Positions 48,491 through 58,261 of a DNA stretch of 64,000 bases are shown here, piece after piece. A program made the position numbers and the translations under genes. Origin of the DNA: Mediterranea sp. (in: CFB group bacteria) (GTDB lineage Bacteria > Bacteroidota > Bacteroidia > Bacteroidales > Bacteroidaceae); the NCBI GenBank assembly GCA_031261785.1, contig JAISIZ010000034.1:62001-126000 (forward strand). Direction: 5' to 3'. Numbering within the stretch: position 1 is the first letter of the stretch; the number at the start of each line of letters is the position of its first letter. Under the pieces are notes generated by a model that searched no databases, had not been told where the DNA came from, and saw only the letters and a program-made list of their open reading frames with translations.

Positions 48491-49420
48491 ATGAGAACAT
48501 TCATCACGCTCTTCGCCGCCCTCTTCCTGCTCGCTCCCCTGCGAGCGCAGGAGAAAGCCTATACGGTGGACAATCTTCCGAAGGTGCGCCTGCAGGACAA
48601 GACGCAGTACGTCTCCGACCCCGAAGGGGTGCTCTCGGCCGCGGCCCGCGACACCATCAACGCGCGCCTTTACGCCCTTGAACAACAGACGGGCATCGAA
48701 ACGGTAGTGGCCACGGTGCCCTCCATCGGCGAGGCGGATTGTTTCGACTTCGCCTTCGACCTGCTCAGGGAGTGGGGCGTGGGAAAGAAGGAGAAAGACA
48801 ACGGACTCGTCATACTCCTCGTCACCGACCAACGTTGCGTGCAATTCGCCACCGGCTACGGGCTGGAGGGCTTCCTGCCCGACGCCATCTGCAAACGCAT
48901 CCAGACGCAGGACATGGTACCTTTCCTCAAGGACGGGAACTGGGACGCCGGCATGATAGCCGGCGTAAAGGCCACTTGCGCACGGCTCGACGGCTCAACG
49001 ACGAACGACACGCCCGACGAGGGCAGCGGCGAGGCGGCGGGCAGCGGCGTCTTCCTACTCGTCATCGGCGGCTTCTTTCTCGTCGCCCTGGCGATGCTGT
49101 TTCTCGCCGTACGCAACCAAAGCCGCTGCCCCAAATGCGGAAAGCACCAACTGCAACGCACGAGCAGCGCGGTGGTGTCCAACCTCAACGGGGTGAAGAC
49201 GGAAGACGTCGTCTATACCTGCCGGAACTGCGGACATACCCTGACGCGCCGCAAACAGAGCTACGACAGCAGCAGCTATCGCGGAGGCGGTGGCGGCGGA
49301 GGTCCGGTCATCTTCGGAGGCGGTGGTTTCGGTGGCTTTGGAGGCGGCGGCGGAGGCTTCGGAGGAGGAAGTTTCGGGGGCGGCTCCGGAGGAGGAGGAG
49401 GAGCGGGAACGAGATTCTAA
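48491..49420 (+). CDS. TPM-domain (YgcG-type) membrane protein with Gly-rich C-terminus
   Basis: VSDPEGVLSAAARDTINARLYALEQQTGIETVVATVPSIG; CxxC pairs CPKCGKHQL / CRNCGHTLT; Gly/Phe/Ser tail; start at MRTFITLFAA. Confidence 0.9.
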   Translation: MRTFITLFAALFLLAPLRAQEKAYTVDNLPKVRLQDKTQYVSDPEGVLSAAARDTINARLYALEQQTGIETVVATVPSIGEADCFDFAFDLLREWGVGKKEKDNGLVILLVTDQRCVQFATGYGLEGFLPDAICKRIQTQDMVPFLKDGNWDAGMIAGVKATCARLDGSTTNDTPDEGSGEAAGSGVFLLVIGGFFLVALAMLFLAVRNQSRCPKCGKHQLQRTSSAVVSNLNGVKTEDVVYTCRNCGHTLTRRKQSYDSSSYRGGGGGGGPVIFGGGGFGGFGGGGGGFGGGSFGGGSGGGGGAGTRF

Positions 49421-49476
49421 TCTTCTCATCAATTAGTCAATTCACTAATATTAATTCATAAAACAAAGAACATCTT

Positions 49477-50058
49477 ATGAAAAAGTCAACTATCGTCATC
49501 ATTGGCGTCATCGTCGTAGTAGTGATATGGGGTATCACGGCATACAACGGGCTTGTGACCCAAGAAGAGAACGTAGACAATCAATGGGCCAACGTGGAGA
49601 CGCAGTACCAACGTCGGGCCGACCTCATCCCCAACCTCGTGAATACCGTGAAAGGCTATGCCTCGCACGAGCAGGAGACCCTCGAGGGCGTAGTGCAGGC
49701 CCGCAGCCAAGCCACGCAAATCAAGGTCGACGCCGCCGATCTCACGCCCGAGAAGCTGGCCGAATACCAGGAGGCGCAAGGCGCCGTGACATCGGCCTTG
49801 GGCAAGCTCCTGGCCATCACCGAGAACTATCCCGACCTGAAAGCCAACCAAAACTTCCTGGAGTTGCAAGCGCAGCTGGAAGGTACGGAGAATCGCATCA
49901 CCGTAGCCCGTAAGGACTTCAACGACACCGCGAAAGAGTACAACATCGCCATCCGTCGGTTCCCGAAGAGCATCTTCGCCAGCCTGTTCGGCTTCGACAA
50001 GAAACCCTATTTCGAGGCTGACGCAGGGGCAGAAAAAGCGCCTACCGTGCAATTCTAA
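49477..50058 (+). CDS. LemA family protein
   Basis: YNGLVTQEENVDNQWANVETQYQRRADLIPNLVNTVKGYASHEQETLEGVVQARSQA. Confidence 0.95.
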   Translation: MKKSTIVIIGVIVVVVIWGITAYNGLVTQEENVDNQWANVETQYQRRADLIPNLVNTVKGYASHEQETLEGVVQARSQATQIKVDAADLTPEKLAEYQEAQGAVTSALGKLLAITENYPDLKANQNFLELQAQLEGTENRITVARKDFNDTAKEYNIAIRRFPKSIFASLFGFDKKPYFEADAGAEKAPTVQF

Positions 50059-50112
50059 GCCGAAAAAAGCAGTACTTTCGCGACGGCATTACAATTTAAT
50101 AACTTATCATCA

Positions 50113-51279
50113 ATGAGTGATCAACGATACATGATGCGCGGCGTGAGCGCATCCAAGGAAGACGTGCACGACGCCATCAAGAACATCGACAAGGGCATCT
50201 TCCCGAAAGCTTTCTGCAAAATCATCCCCGACATACTGGGCGGTGACCCCGAATACTGCAACATCATGCACGCCGACGGCGCCGGCACCAAGTCGGCCCT
50301 GGCGTACATGTACTGGCGGGAGACGGGCGACCTCTCGGTGTGGAAAGGTATCGCGCAGGACGCGTTGATCATGAACATCGACGACCTGTTGTGCGTAGGG
50401 GCGGTGGATGGCATCCTCGTCTCCTCCACCATAGGGCGCAACAAGTTGCTCATCCCCGGCGAGGTCATAGCCGCCATTATCAACGGCACGGACGAGCTGC
50501 TGGCCGAGCTGCGGGAGATGGGCGTGGGCGTGTATGCCACAGGTGGCGAGACGGCCGACGTGGGCGACCTCGTGCGCACCATCATCGTGGATTCCACGGT
50601 GACCTGCCGCATGAAGCGCGCCGACGTGATCGATAATGCCCGCATCCGTCCCGGCGATGTCATCATTGGCCTCGCCTCCTACGGACAGGCCACCTACGAA
50701 AAGGACTACAACGGCGGCATGGGCAGCAATGGACTGACCAGCGCCCGCCACGACGTGTTCGACAAATACCTCGCACGCAAATATCCCGAGAGCTACGACG
50801 CCGCCGTGCCCGAGGAGCTGGTCTACTCGGGCAAGCTGCGCCTGACGGACAGCGTGGAGCATTCGCCCCTCGACGCCGGCAAACTGGTGCTCTCCCCCAC
50901 CCGCACCTACGCCCCCGTGGTGAAGAAGTTGCTCGACACCCTTCGCCCCAACATCCACGGCATGGTGCATTGCTCGGGCGGCGCGCAGACCAAGGTGCTG
51001 CACTTCGTGGAGAACGTGCGGGTGGTCAAGGACAATCTTTTCCCCGTCCCCCCACTCTTCCGCACCATCCAAGAGCAGAGCGGCACCGACTGGGCGGAGA
51101 TGTACAAGGTGTTCAACATGGGCCACCGGCTGGAAATCTACCTCGACGCCCAACATGCCGCCGAGGTCATCGCCATCTCCGAATCCTTCGGCATACCGGC
51201 ACAGATCGTGGGCCGCGTGGAGGCGTCGGACAGGACGGAGCTGGTGATTCGCGGCGAGTATGGGGAGTTCAGGTATTAA
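50113..51279 (+). CDS. purM: Phosphoribosylformylglycinamidine cyclo-ligase (AIR synthase)
   Basis: MHADGAGTKSALAYMYWRETGDLSVWKGIAQDALIMNIDDLLCVGA; GGETADVGDLVRTII. Confidence 0.92.
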   Translation: MSDQRYMMRGVSASKEDVHDAIKNIDKGIFPKAFCKIIPDILGGDPEYCNIMHADGAGTKSALAYMYWRETGDLSVWKGIAQDALIMNIDDLLCVGAVDGILVSSTIGRNKLLIPGEVIAAIINGTDELLAELREMGVGVYATGGETADVGDLVRTIIVDSTVTCRMKRADVIDNARIRPGDVIIGLASYGQATYEKDYNGGMGSNGLTSARHDVFDKYLARKYPESYDAAVPEELVYSGKLRLTDSVEHSPLDAGKLVLSPTRTYAPVVKKLLDTLRPNIHGMVHCSGGAQTKVLHFVENVRVVKDNLFPVPPLFRTIQEQSGTDWAEMYKVFNMGHRLEIYLDAQHAAEVIAISESFGIPAQIVGRVEASDRTELVIRGEYGEFRY

Positions 51280-51293
51280 AAAGAACGATTAAT

Positions 51294-52532
51294 ATGAAGA
51301 TCAAGATAGAGAATGTAGGTCCAATCCGGCAAGGAGCAACGGCTAATGACGGCTATATCACAGTGAATGACCTGACGCTTTTTATCGGTAACCAAGGAAC
51401 CGGCAAGAGCACAGTGACAAAGTTGATATCCACCCTTTGCTGGTTGGAGAAGGCTTTGTTTCGCAATTATGTCAGGGAGTCCGAACTGAAGAAAGAAAAC
51501 TTCTTTAAGAATCATTGTAAATGGCACAAGCTGGATAGATATTTGAGAGACGACTCTTACATACACTTCATAGGGCATTGCTACGAATTTGAATATAAAG
51601 CGAAAGAATTCTCCGCAATCGTACGAAACAAGGACGGATATTCAATTCCACAAATTATGTATGTACCTGCTGAGCGCAATTTTTTGAGTGTGGTAGACAG
51701 ACCAAGGATACTGAAAGCGCTTCCCACGTCTCTATATGCATTCCTCGACGAATTTGAGACTGCCGAAAAAAACATTTATAAGGATGGCATTGAATTGCCT
51801 CTTGATGAAGATAACGTCAAACTTAAATATGATCCACGAAACAAACTGGCGCATATTGAAGGCAGTGGGTATAGTATTCGCCTGTCTGAAGCGTCGAGCG
51901 GCATCCAGTCAATGGCTCCCCTGTTCATTGTATCACAATATTTGGCTAATTCCATCTTAAAAGAAAAAGAAGCTAATGAAATGAGCCTGGAGGAAAGACG
52001 GAAGATTGAGGCCGAAATTGAGAAGATACTCTCGAACAAGGATTTATCCGAGGATGTAAAAATGCTCTCTTTGAAAAACATCTCCTCCAGATATAAGAAA
52101 GGATGCTTCTTTAACATCATAGAAGAAGTGGAACAAAATCTGTTTCCTACGTCGCAGAAGCTCATCTTGTTCAAGCTCATAGAGCTTCTCAACCAGACAA
52201 AAGGGAACCGGCTCTTGCTTAATACGCACAGCCCTTATATAATCAATTATCTATCCATTGCCGTAAAGGCGGAGCAAGTCTTGAATATGGCAATAGCGGA
52301 TACCAAAGACAGAAAACGTTTGGAGATCGATATTGAGAGAATTATCCCGTTGAAATCGTGCATAGCTTCTGACCGACTATCAATATATGAGGTGACGAAC
52401 AAGGGAGAAATACGATCTTTATCTACATATAATGGAATACCTTCGGACAACAACTACCTCAACAATCTTATGGAAGAAGTCAATGAGCTTTATTCACAAT
52501 TACAGGAGATAGAGGAAGAATATGAAAATTGA
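51294..52532 (+). CDS. AAA/ABC-type (SMC-like, AAA_21/OLD-like) ATPase, candidate defence protein
   Basis: MKIKIENVGPIRQG..., Walker A GNQGTGKST, signature LSEASSGIQS, Walker B-like FNIIEEVEQNLFP, His switch LLLNTHSPYIIN; AT-rich relative to flanks. Confidence 0.88.
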   Translation: MKIKIENVGPIRQGATANDGYITVNDLTLFIGNQGTGKSTVTKLISTLCWLEKALFRNYVRESELKKENFFKNHCKWHKLDRYLRDDSYIHFIGHCYEFEYKAKEFSAIVRNKDGYSIPQIMYVPAERNFLSVVDRPRILKALPTSLYAFLDEFETAEKNIYKDGIELPLDEDNVKLKYDPRNKLAHIEGSGYSIRLSEASSGIQSMAPLFIVSQYLANSILKEKEANEMSLEERRKIEAEIEKILSNKDLSEDVKMLSLKNISSRYKKGCFFNIIEEVEQNLFPTSQKLILFKLIELLNQTKGNRLLLNTHSPYIINYLSIAVKAEQVLNMAIADTKDRKRLEIDIERIIPLKSCIASDRLSIYEVTNKGEIRSLSTYNGIPSDNNYLNNLMEEVNELYSQLQEIEEEYEN

Positions 52533-53037
52533 TATATTCTCCACTACGTGTTTCGAGTATCGCACAGATAGCTTTGGACTCTACGATGACGAGGAAGAAG
52601 GAAAACAGAAAAATCCAGCGATTATTGTACCAATTGAAGATGAACGATGCATAGCAAGGGTAAAGAATACGAGTGGAAGAGAAATCTGCTTCGTTCCTTT
52701 GGACAAAAACATCTCGTATAATAAAGCCAATGGAGAAACGGCATCCCTATGCGACGTGCTATTGATCGTTATTCGCACCGAAAGAAGATATGATTTCTGC
52801 CTCGTCGAACTAAAGAATAAGCAAAAGGATTGGATTACCGACGGTATAGAACAATTAAAGTCGACAATAGGAATATTGAGATACAGCTATTCCGTATCGT
52901 CTCTCTCTAAAAGAATGGCCTATCTTTCCAACAAGAAACATCCCTATTTTCATCATAGCCATAAAGATGTGATGGAGCGATTCAGGAAGGAAACAGGATT
53001 TAGATTAAATATTACCGCCGAAATAACAATCAAGTAA
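52522..53037 (+). CDS. Hypothetical 171-aa protein with PD-(D/E)XK-like nuclease core, candidate effector
   Basis: ASLCDVLLIVIRTERRYDFCLVELKNKQKDWITDGIEQLKSTIGIL matches D-x(n)-ExK followed by a Q-containing helix; overlaps the ATPase by 11 bp. Confidence 0.62.
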   Translation: MKIDIFSTTCFEYRTDSFGLYDDEEEGKQKNPAIIVPIEDERCIARVKNTSGREICFVPLDKNISYNKANGETASLCDVLLIVIRTERRYDFCLVELKNKQKDWITDGIEQLKSTIGILRYSYSVSSLSKRMAYLSNKKHPYFHHSHKDVMERFRKETGFRLNITAEITIK

Positions 53038-53041
53038 TATT

Positions 53042-54151
53042 ATGGCAGACAACAACATATTAGAGAAGCTCGACGGGCTGGTGGCCCGGTTCGAGGAAAT
53101 ATCCACCCTCATCACCGACCCGGCCGTGATCGCCGACCAGAAACGGTACGTGAAGCTCACCAAGGAGTACAAGGAGTTAGACGACCTGATGAAGGCGCGC
53201 AAGGAATACATGCAACTACTGGCGGGCATCGACGAGGCGAGGAGCATATTGGACAACGAGGCCGACGCCGACCTGCGCGAGATGGCCAAGGAGGAAATGG
53301 CCGCCAACCAGGCACGGCTACCCGAGCTGGAGGAAGAGATCAAGCTGATGCTCGTCCCCGCCGACCCGCAGGACGGCAAGAACGCCATACTCGAGATTCG
53401 AGGCGGCACGGGAGGCGACGAGGCGGCCATCTTCGCCGGCGACCTCTTCCGCATGTACACCAAATTCTGCGAGATGAAGGGCTGGCGGATCGAGGTGTCG
53501 AGCGCCAACGAAGGAGCGGCGGGCGGATACAAGGAAATCATCTGTAGCGTGACAGGCGACAACGTGTACGGCACGATGAAATACGAATCGGGCGTGCACC
53601 GCGTGCAACGCGTGCCCGCCACGGAGACGCAAGGACGGGTACACACCTCGGCCGCCTCGGTGGCCGTGCTGCCCGAGGCGGAGGAGTTCGACGTCGTGAT
53701 CAACGAGGGCGAGATAAAGTGGGACACCTTCCGAAGCGGCGGAGCCGGCGGACAGAACGTGAACAAGGTAGAATCGGGCGTGCGCCTGCGCTACCTCTGG
53801 AAGAATCCCAACACGGGCGCTACCGAGGAAATCCTCATCGAATGTACCGAAACCCGCGACCAGCCCAAGAACAAAGAGCGGGCATTGGCGCGGTTGCGCA
53901 CCTTCATCTACGACAAGGAGCACCAGAAATACATCGACGACATCGCCTCCAAACGCAAGACAATGGTCTCCACCGGCGATCGATCGGCAAAGATACGCAC
54001 CTACAACTACCCGCAAGGACGCATCACAGACCACCGCATCAACTACACCATCTACAACCTCGCCGCTTTCATGGACGGCGACATACAGGACTGTATCGAC
54101 CACCTCATCGTAGCCGAGAACGCCGAACGACTGAAAGAGAGTGAACTATAA
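53042..54151 (+). CDS. prfA: Peptide chain release factor 1
   Basis: GGQ motif in FRSGGAGGQNVNKVESGVRL; RF-1 family architecture. Confidence 0.96.
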   Translation: MADNNILEKLDGLVARFEEISTLITDPAVIADQKRYVKLTKEYKELDDLMKARKEYMQLLAGIDEARSILDNEADADLREMAKEEMAANQARLPELEEEIKLMLVPADPQDGKNAILEIRGGTGGDEAAIFAGDLFRMYTKFCEMKGWRIEVSSANEGAAGGYKEIICSVTGDNVYGTMKYESGVHRVQRVPATETQGRVHTSAASVAVLPEAEEFDVVINEGEIKWDTFRSGGAGGQNVNKVESGVRLRYLWKNPNTGATEEILIECTETRDQPKNKERALARLRTFIYDKEHQKYIDDIASKRKTMVSTGDRSAKIRTYNYPQGRITDHRINYTIYNLAAFMDGDIQDCIDHLIVAENAERLKESEL

Positions 54152-54181
54152 CCGGAAACACATTTCTAAAATAAAAATATA

Positions 54182-55030
54182 ATGAGAAAACAAATTATCC
54201 TTTGTCTACTGGCAACCATCGCGTCAAACGCGAACGCGCAAAATTATCAGGCCGACTTCCTGAAATCCTTTCAGAGTGGCGACACGCTCCAGCAGCGAAA
54301 AGTCCTGCAAGCATGGGAACAGGCAAGCCCAAAGGATGCGGAGCTGTACACCTGCTACGCGAACTATTACATGAAATTGTCACGAAAAGAGGTCATAAGC
54401 CTGTCCACCAAACGACCCGACGGAGAAGCGTTAGCGCTGCGAGATAGCGTAGGAAACACCGCCGGCTATCTCGGTAACACGATTACATACCAAGCCGCAT
54501 TGCTGCAAAAAGGTCTCGCCAAACTGGATGAAGGTATCGCCCTCTATCCCGACAGATTGGACATGCGCTTCGGAGAAACCCTCCTCTTGGCCGAGAGCAA
54601 GCAATGGAAGGCATTCACCAATAGCATCATAAAAACGGTGCGGCGCTCCGCACAGAACAAGAACGAGTGGACCTGGACAAACAACCAACCTTTCGAGGGA
54701 GGAGAGGAAGGATTCCTCACCTCCCTGCAAGATTACCAAGTGCGGCTATACAACACCAACGACGACACGTTGTTACCCTATATGAGGGAGATCGCGCAAG
54801 AAGTGCTGAAATACTACCCCCGGCATGTAGAAAGCCTCTCCAACATAGCCATCACCTACATGCTGGATAAAAAGTACGACGAAGCCCTCAACGCCCTGCT
54901 GAAAGCCGAACAATATGCGCCCGACGACACCGTCGTACTGAACAATATCGCCTATTGCTACGAGCGAAAGGAGAAAAAGGAGGAAGCCCGGAAATATCGC
55001 CAAAAGATAGAACAATTAACAAATCAATAG
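54182..55030 (+). CDS. Exported tetratricopeptide-repeat protein
   Basis: Signal peptide MRKQIILCLLATIASNANAQ; C-terminal TPRs (VESLSNIAITYMLDKKYDEALNALLKAEQYAPDDTVVLNNIAYCYERKEKKEEA). Confidence 0.78.
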   Translation: MRKQIILCLLATIASNANAQNYQADFLKSFQSGDTLQQRKVLQAWEQASPKDAELYTCYANYYMKLSRKEVISLSTKRPDGEALALRDSVGNTAGYLGNTITYQAALLQKGLAKLDEGIALYPDRLDMRFGETLLLAESKQWKAFTNSIIKTVRRSAQNKNEWTWTNNQPFEGGEEGFLTSLQDYQVRLYNTNDDTLLPYMREIAQEVLKYYPRHVESLSNIAITYMLDKKYDEALNALLKAEQYAPDDTVVLNNIAYCYERKEKKEEARKYRQKIEQLTNQ

Positions 55031-55045
55031 AACTCCTACGCCAAT

Positions 55046-55879
55046 ATGACCAAAGAAGAACTTTACCAAAACATACTGCGTAAGCGGTCGTTTCTCTGTG
55101 TCGGGCTGGACACCGACATCCGCAAGATTCCCGAGCACCTGCTACGCGACGACGATCCCGTGTTCGCCTTCAACAAGGCCATCATCGACGCCACGGCCGA
55201 CATCTGCGTCGCCTACAAGCCCAACCTCGCTTTCTACGAGAGCATGGGCGTGAAGGGATGGATAGCCTTCGAGAAGACAGTGAAATACATCAAGGAGAAC
55301 TATCCCGACCAGTTCGTCATCGCCGACGCCAAGCGGGGCGACATCGGCAACACCTCGGCCATGTACGCGCGCACCTTCTTCGAGGAACTCGACATCGACG
55401 CCGTGACCGTGGCGCCCTACATGGGCGAGGACAGCGTCACCCCCTTCCTCGGCTACGAGGGGAAATGGGTCATCCTACTGGCACTGACCTCCAACAAAGG
55501 CTCGCAAGACTTCCAACTGATGGAGGACAAAAGCGGAGAGCGACTCTTCGAGCGCGTGCTGCGCAAGTCGCGAGAATGGGCCGACGACAACCGGATGATG
55601 TACGTCGTAGGAGCCACGCGGGGACGCGCCTTCGAGGACATTCGCCGCGTCGCCCCCCACCACTTCCTACTCGTACCCGGCGTAGGCGCGCAAGGAGGCT
55701 CGCTCGAAGAGGTTTGCAAATACGGCATGAACAAGAGCTGCGGCCTCATCGTCAACTCCTCCCGCGGCATCATCTACGCCGACCATACCGAACGATTCGC
55801 CCAAGCCGCCCGCGCCGCCGCCCAAGAAGTACGGAGCCAAATGGGCGAAACACTCAATCATCCCAGCTTGACTACTTGA
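55046..55879 (+). CDS. pyrF: Orotidine 5'-phosphate decarboxylase
   Basis: [48 protein letters not shown]. Confidence 0.95.
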   Translation: MTKEELYQNILRKRSFLCVGLDTDIRKIPEHLLRDDDPVFAFNKAIIDATADICVAYKPNLAFYESMGVKGWIAFEKTVKYIKENYPDQFVIADAKRGDIGNTSAMYARTFFEELDIDAVTVAPYMGEDSVTPFLGYEGKWVILLALTSNKGSQDFQLMEDKSGERLFERVLRKSREWADDNRMMYVVGATRGRAFEDIRRVAPHHFLLVPGVGAQGGSLEEVCKYGMNKSCGLIVNSSRGIIYADHTERFAQAARAAAQEVRSQMGETLNHPSLTT

Positions 55880-55902
55880 CTACTTCTACTACTAAAAATC
55901 CC

Positions 55903-57123
55903 ATGCCAGACAGCAAGATCATCAACGACCCCGTCTTCGGGTTCATCAACATCCCCCGGGGATTGCCCTACGACCTCATCCGGCATCCCCTCCTGTTGCG
56001 CCTCACCCGCGTCAAGCAGCTGGGACTTTCCTCAGTGGTCTACCCGGGGGCGCAGCACACCCGCTTCCAACATTCGCTGGGCGCGTTCTACCTCATGAGC
56101 GAGGCCATTACCCAGCTGCGCGCCAAGGGCAACGAGATAACCGCCGAAGAGGCCGAAGCCGTGGAGGCCGCCATCCTGCTGCACGACATCGGGCACGGCC
56201 CATTCTCGCACGTGCTCGAGGACACCCTTGTCCGCGGAGTCGACCATGAGGAGATCTCCCTCCTGTTCATGGAGCAGATCGACCGGGAGATGGACGGGCG
56301 GCTGCAAACGGCCATCCGCATCTTCAAGAACGAATATCCCAAACGCTTCCTGCACCAATTGGTCAGCGGACAGCTCGACATGGACCGCCTCGACTACCTG
56401 CGCCGCGACAGCTTCTACACCGGCGTGGTGGAAGGAAGCATCGGCTCGGCACGCATCATCAAGATGCTCAACGTGAAGGACGACCGCCTCGTGGTGGAAT
56501 CCAAAGGCATCTACTCCATCGAGAACTTCCTCACCGCCCGCCGACTGATGTACTGGCAAGTCTACCGCCACAAGACCTCGGTGGCCTGCGAGCGCATGCT
56601 CATCAGCACCTTGCTACGCGCCAAGGAACTCGCGGGGCGGGGCATGGAGCTTTTCGCCTCGCCCGCCCTACGCTTCTTCCTGTACAACGACGTGGGGCAA
56701 GAGGCGTTCGACACCGATCCCGCCTGCCTGCGCAACTTCGCCCTGCTCGACGACAACGACATCTGGACCGCGCTGAAAGTATGGAGCGACCACCCCGACA
56801 AGGTGCTCTCCACCCTCAGCCAAGGCATGGTGAACCGACGTATATTCAAGGTCGAGACCTCCTTCGAGCCTTTCGACAGGAGACGAATAGAGGCACTCAC
56901 CGACCTCGTCGCCCAACGGCTCGGCATCGCGCCCGACGAGGCCAGACACTTCATCTCCACCCTCGATATCGAGAAGAACATGTACGACCCCGCCGACGAC
57001 AGCATCGACATCACCTATAAGGACGGAAGCATACGCAACATAGCCGACGCGTCGGACACGCTAAACCTATCCGTGCTCGCCAAGAAAGTGAAGAAATACT
57101 ATCTCTGCTACCACAGAATGTAG
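55903..57123 (+). CDS. HD domain-containing protein (dNTPase-like)
   Basis: HTRFQHSLGAFYLM, AAILLHDIGHGPFSHVLE; start at MPDSKIINDPVFGFI. Confidence 0.93.
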   Translation: MPDSKIINDPVFGFINIPRGLPYDLIRHPLLLRLTRVKQLGLSSVVYPGAQHTRFQHSLGAFYLMSEAITQLRAKGNEITAEEAEAVEAAILLHDIGHGPFSHVLEDTLVRGVDHEEISLLFMEQIDREMDGRLQTAIRIFKNEYPKRFLHQLVSGQLDMDRLDYLRRDSFYTGVVEGSIGSARIIKMLNVKDDRLVVESKGIYSIENFLTARRLMYWQVYRHKTSVACERMLISTLLRAKELAGRGMELFASPALRFFLYNDVGQEAFDTDPACLRNFALLDDNDIWTALKVWSDHPDKVLSTLSQGMVNRRIFKVETSFEPFDRRRIEALTDLVAQRLGIAPDEARHFISTLDIEKNMYDPADDSIDITYKDGSIRNIADASDTLNLSVLAKKVKKYYLCYHRM

Positions 57124-57211
57124 CCTCTCCACAAAATATTCACCCCAATAGCGCTGTAATTTGGAAAAAAAGTCCGTTATTTGTGAGCGAATTAAATAGC
57201 AATTTAAAGAC

Positions 57212-58258
57212 ATGGAGTTCTCAGCGAAGCAAATAGCCGCATTTATACAAGGGGAAATCATCGGAGACGAAAACGCTACGGTACATACATTCGCCAAAAT
57301 AGAAGAGGGCGTGCCTGGTGCCATCTCGTTCTTGTCGAACCCCAAATATACACCTTTTATTTATGACACCAAAGCCAGCATCATACTGGTGAACAGGGAT
57401 TTCACGCCCGAGCATAACCTCACCACCACGCTTATCAAAGTCGACAACGCCTACGAGAGCCTGGCCAAGCTGCTCACGCTCTACGAAGCGAGCAAACCCA
57501 AGAAGCAAGGCATCGACCCCCTGGCTTTCGTGGCCCCGAGCGCGAAAGTGGGCGAAAGGGTGTACATCGGCGCGTTCGCCTACGTGGGCGAAAACGCCTT
57601 CATTGGCGACGACACGCAGATCTACCCGCACACCTACGTAGGCGACGGCGTGAAGATAGGCGACCGCTGCCTGCTCTACCCGGGTGTCAACATCTACCAC
57701 GACTGCCGCGTGGGCAACGAATGCGTCATTCACTCGGGCGCGGTGATCGGGGCCGACGGATTCGGCTTCGCCCCCACCCCCGAAGGATACGAGAAGATAC
57801 CGCAAATAGGCATCGTAGTGCTCGAGGACAAAGTAGACATCGGTGCCAACACCTGCGTAGACCGCGCCACCATGGGAGCCACGATCGTGCGCCAAGGCGC
57901 CAAGATAGACAACCTCGTGCAGATAGCCCACAACGACGAGATAGGCGCGCACACCGTGATGGCGGCGCAAGTGGGCATAGCCGGGTCCACGAAGGTGGGC
58001 GAATGGTGCATGTTCGGCGGCCAGGTGGGCATTGCCGGACATATCAAGATAGGCGACCACGTCAACCTCGGGGCGCAATCGGGTGTGCCAAGCAGCATCC
58101 CCGCGCATCGCGACCTGATAGGCTCGCCCCCCACCGACCTGAAGACTTTCTTCAAGGCAGCCGTGATAACCCGCAAGCTACCCGATATGTACAAGGAACT
58201 GAACGACTTGCGCAAAGAGGTAGAGACATTGAAGCAATCACTATTAAAAAAGCAGTAA
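57212..58258 (+). CDS. lpxD: UDP-3-O-(3-hydroxymyristoyl)glucosamine N-acyltransferase
   Basis: Hexapeptide repeats; [43 protein letters not shown]. Confidence 0.96.
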   Translation: MEFSAKQIAAFIQGEIIGDENATVHTFAKIEEGVPGAISFLSNPKYTPFIYDTKASIILVNRDFTPEHNLTTTLIKVDNAYESLAKLLTLYEASKPKKQGIDPLAFVAPSAKVGERVYIGAFAYVGENAFIGDDTQIYPHTYVGDGVKIGDRCLLYPGVNIYHDCRVGNECVIHSGAVIGADGFGFAPTPEGYEKIPQIGIVVLEDKVDIGANTCVDRATMGATIVRQGAKIDNLVQIAHNDEIGAHTVMAAQVGIAGSTKVGEWCMFGGQVGIAGHIKIGDHVNLGAQSGVPSSIPAHRDLIGSPPTDLKTFFKAAVITRKLPDMYKELNDLRKEVETLKQSLLKKQ

Positions 58259-58261
58259 CCT

